The notes below the pieces were generated by a model. The model saw only the letters and a list, made by a program, of their open reading frames with translations. It was not told where the DNA came from and did not search any database. A stretch of 64,000 nucleotides of DNA from positions 186,001 to 250,000 of the forward strand of contig JAIYDI010000004.1 of assembly GCA_027487555.1 (NCBI GenBank), given 5' to 3'. The position numbers and the translations under genes were made by a program. Below are positions 25,989-36,431 of the stretch, piece after piece. The stretch's first letter is position 1; every line of letters begins with the position of its first letter. This stretch comes from Hyphomicrobiales bacterium (GTDB lineage Bacteria; Pseudomonadota; Alphaproteobacteria; Rhizobiales; Devosiaceae).

Positions 25989-26080
25989 TTGCCCGCATGT
26001 GGCCGGGTGCAGAGCCCGGCCGATCGCTGTGTAACCCGCCGTGCCTCTTCCGGCCGGCGGGACGTGACGGAGTTCCTGCC

Positions 26081-28258
26081 ATGCGCCGCATCCATTCATT
26101 CTTTGGTCTAGGGGCCTTTGTGTTCATCAGCTTCATGGCGATCACCGGGGCCCTGCTGTCGCTGCAGCCGGCCATCGACGCTGTGACGAGTGCGCCGTCG
26201 GCCGCGGGACAAACCGTGGCGGAACTCGCCGCCAAGGTGAGCGCGACCCTGCCGGGCGTCGAGCGGGTGACCCGCAGCGCCTCGGGCCAGGTCGTGGCCT
26301 ATTACAGTGACACTGGCGCGCGCCTTTCTGCCGTGGTTGACCCAGCCTCGGGCGCCGTGATCGCGCCCTACCAGCCCTCGGGCTTCTTCACCTTCCTTAC
26401 CGAACTGCACCGCTCGCTGTTCCTCGGCGCCAATGGCCATATCGTTTCGGGCATCGCGGCGATTGCCATGGTCGTGCTCGCGCTCAGCGGCTTGTTGGTG
26501 CTCGTGCACCGCATGGGCGGCTGGCGTTACCTGCTGCAGCCGGCGCGCGGCACATTGAGCCAGCGCTGGCATACCGACCTCGCGCGGATCGGCATGGTGG
26601 CGCTGTGCATCACCGCGCTCTCGGGCGCCTATATGTCGGCGGTGAATTTCGGCTTTGTCGGCGACGGCGAAGCGACCGGCTTCAGCCTGCCCGTCTCCGG
26701 TTCGGGCGCAACGCCCGCGCCGATCGGCACGCTCGAAGGGCTTGCCGAGAGTTCGATCCGCGACCTGCGCGAACTGGTGTTCCCTGCCGTCGGCGACACA
26801 AGCGACGTGTTCACCCTCACCACGCACCAGGGCCTCGGGTATATCGACCAGGCGACAGGCGAGATTCTGAAATTCACCGCCAATTCCGGCCTGAAGCAGC
26901 TCTACGAAGCCATCTACATGCTGCATACCGGCGACGGCATCTGGTGGCTGGGGCTCGTGCTCGGGCTGATGGCGCTCTGCGTGCCGGCGCTGGGTGTGAC
27001 GGGCGTGGTGATCTGGGCGCGCCGCCGCGCCAATACCCCGAAAATCCGGGACAATGTCCGTGCGCCCGATGCCGATACTGTGATCCTTGTCGGCTCGGAA
27101 GGCGGCAGCACCTGGGGCTTTGCCGAGACCCTGCATCGTGCGCTCACCGAGGCAGGCCGCAAGGTGCATGTCGCTGCCATGAATGATATCGGCCCCCATT
27201 ATGCCAAGGCAACTCGCATGCTGGTGCTCACCGCCACCTATGGCGAAGGCACCGCGCCCGCTTCTGCCGGCAAGTTCCTCGCCCGGGTCGGCAAGCTGCA
27301 GCGCACGCCCGTCGAAGAAATCGCCGTGCTTGGCTTCGGCGATCGCAACTTCCCGCATTTCTGCGGCTTTGCCGAAGATGTCGAGGCGGCCCTCACCGCC
27401 ATCGGCGCCCGTACCATCGTGCCCTACACCACCATCGACCGGCAGTCCCCGCAGGATTTCGCCGCCTGGGGCCGCGCCCTCGGCCAGCAGATGCACCATC
27501 CGGTCGAGCTCGTGCATGTGCCCAGGCATCCCAAAACCATCGGGCTCGAGCTCATCGCGCGCGACGATTACGGCATCGAGGTGCAGGCACCCACCGTCGT
27601 GCTCCGCTTCGCGGTGCCCCGGCGCGGGCTCGGCAAGTTCACCGCGGGCGATCTCGTCGGCATCGTGCCTCCGGGCTCCACCCTGCCGCGCTTTTATTCG
27701 CTCGCCTCGGGCAGCGAGGATGGCGTGCTCGAAATCTGCGTGCGGAAGTTCACCGGTGGGCTCTGCTCGGAATTCCTTCACGGGCTCGAACCTGGCCAGA
27801 CGGTCGAGGCCTTTATCCGGCCGAACCCGGAGTTCCGGCCCAGCCATGGTTCGAAGCCGGTGATCCTTGTCGGCGCCGGCGCCGGTGTCGCCCCGCTCGT
27901 CGGCTTCGTGCGCGCCAATCACCGCCACCGCCCCATGCACCTGCTGCTCGGCGTGCGCGATGCGCAGTCGGATTTTCTCTATGGCGCCGAAATGGTGGCG
28001 GCGCAACGGGATGGGCGGCTCACGTCGCTGCAGCCGGTGTTCAGCCGGGCAGCGGGCGGCGGTTATGTGCAGGATCGTATCCGAGACCAAGCCGATGCCG
28101 TGCGCGACCTGATCGCCAGTGGCGCGCAGATACTGGTCTGCGGCAGCCGCGACATGGCGAGCGGCGTGCGCGAGGCGATCGACGAATGCCTCGCGCCACT
28201 TGGACTCAGCTCCGACGACCTTAAGCAGAAGGGCCGCTATCTCGAGGATGCGTATTGA
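26081..28258 (+). CDS. PepSY-domain transmembrane protein fused to a CysJ-like flavodoxin/FNR reductase
   Basis: This 725-residue fusion protein has an N-terminal PepSY_TM part (1-~340) with four membrane helices near 8-30, 125-150, 175-200 and 300-325, and a periplasmic PepSY loop. A flavodoxin-like domain follows (~355-490; GSEGGSTWGFAETL, TYGEGTAPAS), then an FAD/NAD(P)H-binding ferredoxin reductase module (~505-725; PRFYSLASGSEDG, ILVGAGAGVAPLVGF). It should draw electrons from cytosolic NAD(P)H and pass them across the membrane, most likely to the flavinylated DUF2271 protein or ferric chelates. The ATG at 26081 follows GGAG. Confidence 0.88.
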   Translation: MRRIHSFFGLGAFVFISFMAITGALLSLQPAIDAVTSAPSAAGQTVAELAAKVSATLPGVERVTRSASGQVVAYYSDTGARLSAVVDPASGAVIAPYQPSGFFTFLTELHRSLFLGANGHIVSGIAAIAMVVLALSGLLVLVHRMGGWRYLLQPARGTLSQRWHTDLARIGMVALCITALSGAYMSAVNFGFVGDGEATGFSLPVSGSGATPAPIGTLEGLAESSIRDLRELVFPAVGDTSDVFTLTTHQGLGYIDQATGEILKFTANSGLKQLYEAIYMLHTGDGIWWLGLVLGLMALCVPALGVTGVVIWARRRANTPKIRDNVRAPDADTVILVGSEGGSTWGFAETLHRALTEAGRKVHVAAMNDIGPHYAKATRMLVLTATYGEGTAPASAGKFLARVGKLQRTPVEEIAVLGFGDRNFPHFCGFAEDVEAALTAIGARTIVPYTTIDRQSPQDFAAWGRALGQQMHHPVELVHVPRHPKTIGLELIARDDYGIEVQAPTVVLRFAVPRRGLGKFTAGDLVGIVPPGSTLPRFYSLASGSEDGVLEICVRKFTGGLCSEFLHGLEPGQTVEAFIRPNPEFRPSHGSKPVILVGAGAGVAPLVGFVRANHRHRPMHLLLGVRDAQSDFLYGAEMVAAQRDGRLTSLQPVFSRAAGGGYVQDRIRDQADAVRDLIASGAQILVCGSRDMASGVREAIDECLAPLGLSSDDLKQKGRYLEDAY

Positions 28259-28270
28259 AAAGGGGGCGAC

Positions 28271-29152
28271 ATGCTGGACCGTCACGTCTTTAACGGCCCG
28301 ACCATGGGCACACGCTGGTCGGTGACCGCCTATGTGCCTGTGACGGTCGACAGATCGATGCTGCAGCGCGCGCTGCAGGCCGGAGTCGACCAGGTGGATG
28401 CGCATATGTCGAACTGGAAGGCCGACAGCGCGCTGATGCGGCTCAACCATGCGCCGGTGGGCGAATGGACCAGCGTGCCCGCCGACCTGTTCGACGTCAT
28501 TGCGGCGGGGCTCGACATTGGCCGCCGCTCGGAGGGCGCGTTCGATATCGGCATGGGGCGCCTGGTGGCGGCTTGGGGCTTCGGGCCGGATGGCAGCCTC
28601 ACCGACCGGAGGCCCGACACGAGAGCTGTGGTGCCGGCGCATCAGATGCTGGAGCTCGACGAGGCGGGCGAGCGGATCAGGAAGCACGGCGAGGTGACGC
28701 TCGATCTGTCGGGGATTGCCAAGGGCTATGGCGTCGATGTGCTGGCGGGCATGGCCCATGCCGCGGGCATCGCGCATTTCCTTGCCGCCATCGATGGCGA
28801 GTTGAGCGCGCGCGGCGGCAAGCCTGACGGAAGCCCGTGGAGCATCGCGCTCGAGAAGCCGGTGGAAGGTCGGCGCGAGGCGGGCGCCGTGATCGAGCTC
28901 ATCGACGGCGCGATCGCCACCTCCGGCGACTACCGGCATTTCCACGACGTCGAGGGCCAGCGCGTCTCCCACACCATGGATCCGCGCACCGGCCTGCCGG
29001 TCGAAAACGGCATAGCCTCGGTGACGGTGAAGGCGCGGTGCTGCATGGATGCGGATGCGTGGGCCACGGCGCTGATGGTCGCGGGCCGCGAGGCGGGCGA
29101 GAGTCTTGCCGCCCGCGCCGGCATCGAGAGTCTCGTGCTGCTCAGGCAGTGA
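28271..29152 (+). CDS. apbE: ApbE, FAD:protein FMN transferase, without a signal peptide
   Basis: This 293-residue enzyme transfers FMN from FAD to Ser/Thr of a target protein in a Mg-dependent reaction. Conserved blocks are PTMGTRWSV at the start, LDLSGIAKGYGVD, IATSGDYRHF, HTMDPRTGLP and MDADAWATALMVAG. Most Gram-negative ApbE proteins are exported lipoproteins, but this one begins directly with the catalytic domain. It cannot be extended upstream, because the in-frame codon 12 bp before the ATG is the TGA of the PepSY gene. Its obvious substrate is the DUF2271 protein two genes upstream. A GGGGGC tract before the ATG acts as ribosome binding site. Confidence 0.9.
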   Translation: MLDRHVFNGPTMGTRWSVTAYVPVTVDRSMLQRALQAGVDQVDAHMSNWKADSALMRLNHAPVGEWTSVPADLFDVIAAGLDIGRRSEGAFDIGMGRLVAAWGFGPDGSLTDRRPDTRAVVPAHQMLELDEAGERIRKHGEVTLDLSGIAKGYGVDVLAGMAHAAGIAHFLAAIDGELSARGGKPDGSPWSIALEKPVEGRREAGAVIELIDGAIATSGDYRHFHDVEGQRVSHTMDPRTGLPVENGIASVTVKARCCMDADAWATALMVAGREAGESLAARAGIESLVLLRQ

Positions 29153-29203
29153 GCTGCCTGTTGCCGCGCCATTCGGGCCTGGCCCTCATGGCCTCCTCGG
29201 GGA

Positions 29204-29224
29204 CATCGCGCCACTGGCGCGATG
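29204..29224. terminator. Perfect hairpin in the apbE/fixK convergent gap
   Basis: CATCGCGCCA-C-TGGCGCGATG is a perfect 10-bp inverted repeat about 50 bp after apbE. The core CGCGCCACTGGCGCG is also found in the repeat-rich gap near 58735, so it may belong to a dispersed repeat as well as acting in termination. Confidence 0.45.
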
Positions 29225-29246
29225 CCTTATCCCTCGGAGTTGGCTC

Positions 29247-29283
29247 GCAGAGCCCCAGCGGGGCTCTGCGCCGGCTTTGCCGG
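29247..29283. terminator. Strong double hairpin, probable bidirectional terminator
   Basis: GCAGAGCCCC-AGC-GGGGCTCTGC (29247-29269) is a perfect 10-bp stem. It is followed directly by CCGGC-TTT-GCCGG (29271-29283) and then ACATTTT on the + strand. The pair lies just before the stop codon of the convergent Crp/Fnr gene and probably ends both transcripts. Confidence 0.6.
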
Positions 29284-29295
29284 ACATTTTCGAAG

Positions 29296-29925
29296 TCAGG
29301 CGCACATGTCCTCGAGCCGCGCGGGGTCGAGGATTTCAACCTCGTGGACGGATTTGAGGCGGATGACGCCCTGGTCCTTGAAGCTGCGGATGAGACGCGA
29401 CACCGTCTCGAAGGTGAGACCGAGATAATCGGCGATATCGTTGCGCGGCATGGCGAGGCGAACGTGGCGGTCATCGCCCTGGCGCTCCATCACATCGGTG
29501 AAAAAGACCGCCAGCTTTTCGGCCGCGGTGCGGCGACCAAGCAGCAGCAGGTGGTTTTGCGCCCGGCCAAGGCCCTGCAGGGCAAGATTGAGAATATTGG
29601 GATCGGCAAGGCCGGCCTGCTGGCGCACAAGGCGGATGCCGGCGCCGTCGACGCTTTCGGCATAGGTTTCGTGCTCTGCACCCGAGGCGAAGCCAAACAC
29701 CTCGCCGGCCATGTGGAAGGCACTGATCTGCCGACGTCCGTCGGCCGTGACGGAGCAGATGCGCACGGTGCCAAACTCGACGAGATAAAGTGCGCCTGAC
29801 TTGTCGCCCTGTGCGTAAATGGCCGTGTCGGCGGGGTAGAAGGTTGCCGCCGCCGCTGGCAGTGCACCGGCGAGGCCGCCGCGTGCCTTGACCGAACCCC
29901 TGCTGAAACCGTGCTGGATATGCAT
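29296..29925 (-). CDS. Crp/Fnr family regulator, FixK-like
   Basis: This 209-residue protein has a cyclic-nucleotide-binding beta-roll (IYAQGDKSGALYLVEFGTVRI..., residues ~30-115), a dimer helix and a C-terminal HTH (RNDIADYLGLTFETVSRLIRSFKDQGVI). The ETVSRLIR recognition helix is the FNR/FixK type that reads TTGAT-N4-ATCAA. It lacks the N-terminal cysteine cluster of oxygen-sensing FNR, so it should be controlled at expression level, probably by the FixJ-like gene 109 bp upstream. The ATG at 29925 has a GGTGAGG ribosome binding site that is folded into a hairpin. Confidence 0.85.
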   Translation of the reverse strand: MHIQHGFSRGSVKARGGLAGALPAAAATFYPADTAIYAQGDKSGALYLVEFGTVRICSVTADGRRQISAFHMAGEVFGFASGAEHETYAESVDGAGIRLVRQQAGLADPNILNLALQGLGRAQNHLLLLGRRTAAEKLAVFFTDVMERQGDDRHVRLAMPRNDIADYLGLTFETVSRLIRSFKDQGVIRLKSVHEVEILDPARLEDMCA

Positions 29926-29931
29926 TTCGCA

Positions 29932-29952
29932 CCTCACCTTTTCTTGGTGAGG
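29932..29952 (-). promoter_or_regulatory. Hairpin sequestering the fixK-like ribosome binding site
   Basis: On the transcribed strand CCTCACC-AAGAAAA-GGTGAGG forms a 7-bp stem whose 3' arm is the Shine-Dalgarno, six bases before the ATG. When folded it would block ribosome access. This suggests translational control or a temperature- or RNA-binding switch on the fixK-like message. Confidence 0.5.
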
Positions 29953-30034
29953 ACCCTGCAGGTTCCAGAGCCGAAGCGAAATTCCGGTCGGCCTCTCAGC
30001 AACCCCCCTCAGGGACAATACGGAGGCCGCCGGT

Positions 30035-30652
30035 TCAGGCGTGGAGACCGACGGGCAGCACCATGCGGACGAGCTCCGGCAGGCTCTTGGCCTGCATCTT
30101 GCCCATGAGGCCGGCGCGATAGACCTCGACGGTGCGAGGGGAAATGCCGAGTTCCAGGGCTATGGCCTTGTTGGGCTGGCCTGCGACGACGCCCCGCAGC
30201 ACCTGACGCTCGCGCTCGGACAGGCTGTCGAGGCGCTGGCGAACCTGCCCCAGCATGGTTTCGGACTGGTCGCGCTCGGCGGCGCGGCTTGCGGCGCGGG
30301 TGATCGATTCGATCAGCACGTCATCGCTGAACGGCTTTTCGAGGAAATCGATGGCACCGTTCTTCATGGCTTCGACGGCCATCTGCACGTCGCCATGGCC
30401 GGTAATGACAATGGCGGGAAGCATTGCGTCGATCTGGCGCAGCCGACGGAGCAGCTCGACCCCGTCGATCTCGGGCATGCGCAGGTCGGTAATGAGGCAG
30501 CCATTGCGGATATCGGGCGCGATCGACAGGAATTGCCCCGCGCTTTCATGCACCCGTACGGCAAAGCCCGCCGACGACAGCAGAAAGGCAAGCGAGGCGC
30601 GCACGGGCTCCTCGTCGTCGACGATATGGATGACGGTCTGCGTCGTCTGCAT
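30035..30652 (-). CDS. FixJ-like response regulator (receiver + LuxR HTH)
   Basis: This 205-residue regulator, the usual FixJ length, has a receiver domain (HIVDDEEPVRASL; phospho-acceptor Asp in LITDLRMPEIDG; Thr in VITGHGDV; Lys in FLEKPF) and a GerE/LuxR HTH (LSERERQVLRGVVAGQPNKAIALELGISPRTVEVYRAGLMGKM). In rhizobia FixJ activates fixK under low oxygen with the haem kinase FixL. Here a FixK-like gene follows directly but no fixL or other kinase is adjacent. The ATG at 30652 (MQTTQTVI) replaces a 44-residue longer ORF. Confidence 0.85.
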   Translation of the reverse strand: MQTTQTVIHIVDDEEPVRASLAFLLSSAGFAVRVHESAGQFLSIAPDIRNGCLITDLRMPEIDGVELLRRLRQIDAMLPAIVITGHGDVQMAVEAMKNGAIDFLEKPFSDDVLIESITRAASRAAERDQSETMLGQVRQRLDSLSERERQVLRGVVAGQPNKAIALELGISPRTVEVYRAGLMGKMQAKSLPELVRMVLPVGLHA

Positions 30653-31080
30653 GGAAGCTGAACCGCTTGGTATTCCGCAAGGGGTCGGCGCGCCATCGGC
30701 ACTTTCACGCAGGCCCTTCGACGATGTGTAGCCGCCATGCGCGGCGGTTTCAACGCCTGATGCGCCCAAGCGGCTGATTGACAATGCCTCGCCGCAACCG
30801 CTGCAGAACGGTGCGCGGTGCCCAAACTTTCGCGTTTCCGAGCGGAACCACTTGCAGACTGCCGCATTTCCTCAGGTCGGCGCGTTCAGCAAACCAATAC
30901 CAGACCAAAGGAATCGCGATTGCGCGGTCGGGATTAGCTTCCCCGTTCGCAGTTTGTGGTGTACCCAACGCAGCATCGGGGAGTTTACTCCGGGATAGCG
31001 GCCCTTTCCGGAGGACGAGTCAAGTTGCCCGATTACAGCGTTGCGGCAGAACCACTCGGGTATTGCCAAGGACATTTTTG
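30653..31080. other. 428-bp divergent regulatory spacer, fixJ-like/ROK
   Basis: This is a long non-coding gap between two divergent regulator genes. ORF-track frames crossing it are extensions of the neighbours without ribosome binding sites. I see AAGGA before the ROK start near its right end and no clear FixK box (TTGAT-N4-ATCAA) or other strong palindrome. Confidence 0.35.
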
Positions 31081-32304
31081 ATGGGCGATCAATCAGATAT
31101 TTTCGACGCAGCCGGTCTCGGCATGCAGCAGACTGGCGTTCGCCAGACCAATCAACGGGCGATCTTCACGCTGATCGCGCAGGAACCGGGCCTCTCGGCC
31201 GCAGAACTCGCGCGGCGCTCGCGCCTCGCGCCGCAGACGGTGTCGGCCATTCTCGACGACCTCGACAGGGCGCAGTTGCTGAAGCGCGGCGAAGTCTTGC
31301 GCGGCCGCCGCGGGCAACCCGCGACCCCTATCTATGTGAATGCCCACGGCGCCTACACGATCGGCATCGAATTGAGCTGGCGCCATGTCGAAGCGGTGCT
31401 GGTGAACCTGGCCGGTGAAACGATCGGGCATTACCACCGCGACTACAGCTATCCGGACCCGCGCACGCTGTTCAACGAACTGGGGGCGGTGTCGCGGCAA
31501 TTGAGCGAAAAGCTGCCGGAAGACGAGCGCGGCAAGCTGTTTGCCGTCGGACTTGCGGCACCGAGCCTCGAGCGCAATCTCGGGCTGCTGGGCGCGCCCG
31601 ACGCGGTGGCCGAGAAGTGGCGCGAGATTGACCTGCAGATGGAAGCCGAACGGGCGATCGACCTGCCCGTGCAGGTGGTGAACGACGGCAATGCCGCCTG
31701 CTGGGGGGAGTTGATGGCGCAGCCGCAGCCGCGCCCGTCGAACTTCGCCTACCTGACCATCGGCACCTTCATCGGCGCGGGCATCGTGGCCGAGGGCACG
31801 CTGTGGGAGGGCCCCACCGGCAATTCCGCCAATCTCGGTTCGATGCTGGTGGTCGACCGGCACGGGGACCTGAATTTCCTGCACCTGCTCGGCTCGATCT
31901 ATGCGCTCGAACAGCGTCTTGCGGGCGCGGACCTGCATGTGCCTCCGACCACGCCGCTGTTCTGGCCATGGGACGAGTGGGAACCGAATGTCAGCGACTG
32001 GATCGCCGAGAGCGCTTCGGCAATTGCCAAGGTGCTGCTCAATACCGGCGCGGTGATCGAGGTGGAGAACGCGGTGATCGACGGCGTGATGCCGCCCGAG
32101 ATCCTCGACCGGCTGATCACCGAAACCCGGGAGGCCATGGCGACGCTGCCGACGCTGACCTTCAACCCGCCGACGATATCGCGCGGGCACCTGGGCGGCA
32201 GCGCCGCGGCGACGGGGGCGGCCTTTCTGCCACTCTACCGCCGGTTTTTCGCACGGTACCTGGCGCCAACGCGGGCCAATGCCTTCGAGATGCTGCCATT
32301 GTGA
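31081..32304 (+). CDS. ROK-family transcriptional repressor (NagC/XylR type)
   Basis: This 407-residue protein has an N-terminal winged HTH (FTLIAQEPGLSAAELARRSRLAPQTVSAILDDLDRAQLL, ~28-65) followed by a ROK actin-like domain (TIGIELSWRHVEAVLVNL; VVNDGNAACWGELM; YLTIGTFIGAGIVAEGTLWEGPTGNSANLG). The CxCGxxGCxE zinc motif of ROK kinases and of typical NagC/Mlc is missing, so it is a regulator rather than a sugar kinase and may have an altered effector site. The ORF track begins 101 codons too early; the ATG at 31081 has AAGGA upstream. The target genes are not evident locally. Confidence 0.85.
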   Translation: MGDQSDIFDAAGLGMQQTGVRQTNQRAIFTLIAQEPGLSAAELARRSRLAPQTVSAILDDLDRAQLLKRGEVLRGRRGQPATPIYVNAHGAYTIGIELSWRHVEAVLVNLAGETIGHYHRDYSYPDPRTLFNELGAVSRQLSEKLPEDERGKLFAVGLAAPSLERNLGLLGAPDAVAEKWREIDLQMEAERAIDLPVQVVNDGNAACWGELMAQPQPRPSNFAYLTIGTFIGAGIVAEGTLWEGPTGNSANLGSMLVVDRHGDLNFLHLLGSIYALEQRLAGADLHVPPTTPLFWPWDEWEPNVSDWIAESASAIAKVLLNTGAVIEVENAVIDGVMPPEILDRLITETREAMATLPTLTFNPPTISRGHLGGSAAATGAAFLPLYRRFFARYLAPTRANAFEMLPL

Positions 32305-32335
32305 GGCCGAGAGGCCCCTGGGAGCAAAGGTGGAG

Positions 32336-32361
32336 CCCGGCGGGACGTTTCCGCCGGGTTT
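32336..32361 (+). terminator. Rho-independent terminator after the ROK gene
   Basis: CCCGGCGG-GACGTTT-CCGCCGGG is followed by TTT, 32 bp after the stop. The perfect 8-bp GC stem and short T-run are typical. It also insulates the HD-GYP operon that begins at 32446. Confidence 0.7.
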
Positions 32362-32445
32362 GAACCGAACACTATATTCGAGAGATTGAATTAATTCGAT
32401 ATTTGTACCTTTGCGGCATTGTCTTCTCCGCTAAGGGAGACGCTG

Positions 32446-33501
32446 ATGCGCCTGATGATCGTCGAGGACAACCGCACGAACCTGCTGGTCCTCAAGGGGA
32501 TTCTGCAGCGGTTCGAGGATTGCGAGGTTGAAGCCTTCGCCGACCCCCTCGAGGCAATAGCTCGTGCGGAAGCCGAACGGTTCGACCTGGTTCTCGTCGA
32601 CTACATGATGCCGGACCTCGATGGCCGCGGCTTCATCACGCGGCTGAGGGCCCGTGACGAATACCGACACGTGCCCATCGTGATGATTACCGCCGACGGC
32701 AACCGGCAGACGCGCATCGAGGCGATCACCGCCGGCGCGACGGATTTTCTCAACAAGCCGGTGGATCCGGTGGAGCTGAAGGCGCGGGTGGGCAACCTCC
32801 TCGTCATCCGCCGCCAGCAGATCGAACTGGCGAGCCACGCGCAATTCCTGCTGCAGGAAGTGGCGCGGGCCACCAAGAAGCAGATCGACCAGGAAGAAGA
32901 AGTGATCTGGCGGCTGTCGCGCGCGCTCGATTATCGCGACGAGACCACCGGCGAGCACACGACCCGGGTCGCGACGATCTCCAAGCTGATTGCCGAGGAA
33001 ATGGGCTTCGGTGCCGAGGAGGCGCGCACGATCTACCTCGCGGCGCCGCTCCACGATATCGGCAAGGTGGCGATCCCCGACGCGATCCTCAACAAGCGCG
33101 GACCGCTCACATCCGAAGAGGTGCAGATCATGCGCCAGCATGTGCCGATCGGGGAAGACATCCTCGCCGATGGCAATTCGGAACTGGTGCAGATGGCGGC
33201 GCGGATCGCCGCGACGCACCACGAACGCTGGGACGGGACAGGCTATCCGCACCGGCTCGATGGGCCGGAGATCCCCCTCGAGGGTCGGATTGTCTCGGTG
33301 GCGGACGTGTTCGATGCGCTGTGCTCGGACCGGCCCTACAAGCGCGCCATGCCGCCGATCGAGGCGCGTGGCGAAGTCGAACGCTGCGCCGGCACGCAGT
33401 TCGACCCCGCCTGCGTGCAGGCCTTCATCAACCGCTGGGACGAAATCTCGGCGCTCTACCCCGAGGCAGCGCTGGCGCCGCGCGTACAGGCTGTGGCCTG
33501 A
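32446..33501 (+). CDS. HD-GYP response regulator (RpfG-like c-di-GMP phosphodiesterase)
   Basis: This 351-residue protein has an N-terminal receiver (MIVEDNRTN; Asp in LVLVDYMMPDLDG; Lys in FLNKPVDP), a coiled linker (~125-160) and an HD-GYP domain. Catalytic signatures are intact: LHDIGKVAIPD, then HHERWDGTGYPHRL. It should hydrolyse c-di-GMP when phosphorylated. The start at 32446 follows GGGAGA. It heads a three-gene unit with a periplasmic protein (28 bp later) and a hybrid kinase that is its likely phosphodonor. Confidence 0.9.
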   Translation: MRLMIVEDNRTNLLVLKGILQRFEDCEVEAFADPLEAIARAEAERFDLVLVDYMMPDLDGRGFITRLRARDEYRHVPIVMITADGNRQTRIEAITAGATDFLNKPVDPVELKARVGNLLVIRRQQIELASHAQFLLQEVARATKKQIDQEEEVIWRLSRALDYRDETTGEHTTRVATISKLIAEEMGFGAEEARTIYLAAPLHDIGKVAIPDAILNKRGPLTSEEVQIMRQHVPIGEDILADGNSELVQMAARIAATHHERWDGTGYPHRLDGPEIPLEGRIVSVADVFDALCSDRPYKRAMPPIEARGEVERCAGTQFDPACVQAFINRWDEISALYPEAALAPRVQAVA

Positions 33502-33528
33502 CGGCCACGCACAGGACCCGAAAGAGAC

Positions 33529-34047
33529 ATGAAGATGCTGAAGCTGATTTCGACCATCGGCACCGCCGCCCTCCTCGCCGCGCTGCCTGCCCTGCCCGCG
33601 ATGGCGGGCGAACTGGCCAAGCCGACCGGCAAGGTGGTGCTGACCATATCGGGCCAGATCGACAACACCAATGGCGACGGCGTCGCCGAGTTCGACATGG
33701 CGATGCTCGAGGCGCTGGCGCAGGGCGAAACCAAGACCAAGACGCCTTGGTATGATGGCGAGAAGACCTTTACCGGCCCCACAGCCAAGGCGCTGGTCGA
33801 GGCCGTGGGCGGCAAGGGCACGACCATGACCGTGCTGGCGCTGAACGACTACGCGACGGAAATTCCGCTCGCCGACTTCACCGACCTGCCGGTTATCCTT
33901 GCGACCAAGCTCGATGGCGAGGCGATGTCGGTGCGCGACAAGGGCCCGATCTTCGTGATCTACCCGTTCGACCAGCAGCCGGAACTGAATAACGAGACCT
34001 ATTACGGGCGCTCGGCCTGGCAGGTCAAATCGATCGAATTCAAGTAA
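33529..34047 (+). CDS. Periplasmic protein with a molybdopterin-oxidoreductase (SUOX-like) fold
   Basis: This 172-residue exported protein has a Sec signal peptide (KLISTIGTAALLAALPALPAMAG, cleavage near 26). The mature part follows the oxidoreductase molybdopterin-binding domain layout (KVVLTISGQIDN near the start, FTGPTAKALVEAVG, MTVLALNDYATEIPLADF, VLATKLDGEAMSVRDKGPIFVIYPF). It is much shorter than a true sulfite-oxidase-type enzyme and has no cysteine to bind molybdenum. It is therefore more likely a ligand-binding or sensor accessory of the hybrid kinase encoded 6 bp downstream. Confidence 0.75.
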   Translation: MKMLKLISTIGTAALLAALPALPAMAGELAKPTGKVVLTISGQIDNTNGDGVAEFDMAMLEALAQGETKTKTPWYDGEKTFTGPTAKALVEAVGGKGTTMTVLALNDYATEIPLADFTDLPVILATKLDGEAMSVRDKGPIFVIYPFDQQPELNNETYYGRSAWQVKSIEFK

Positions 34048-34053
34048 GGGCCG

Positions 34054-36333
<2,280 letters not shown>

Positions 36334-36431
36334 TCGGCTTTCCATCCTGACGCGGCACCAAGAGCGGCTGCGACACCTATCCCCTTGCCGTGCCCGAGAA
36401 TTCGGGGAGTATAGGCGCCAGGGAGACTTAC

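Noticed and set aside
26108-28972. 954-aa ORF on the minus strand, and similar long antisense ORFs at 32431-35292, 48364-50925, 18106-20643 and 51807-53597
   Set aside because: They are antisense shadows of well-supported genes in high-GC DNA. They are rich in Arg/His/Gly and show no domain pattern or ribosome binding site.
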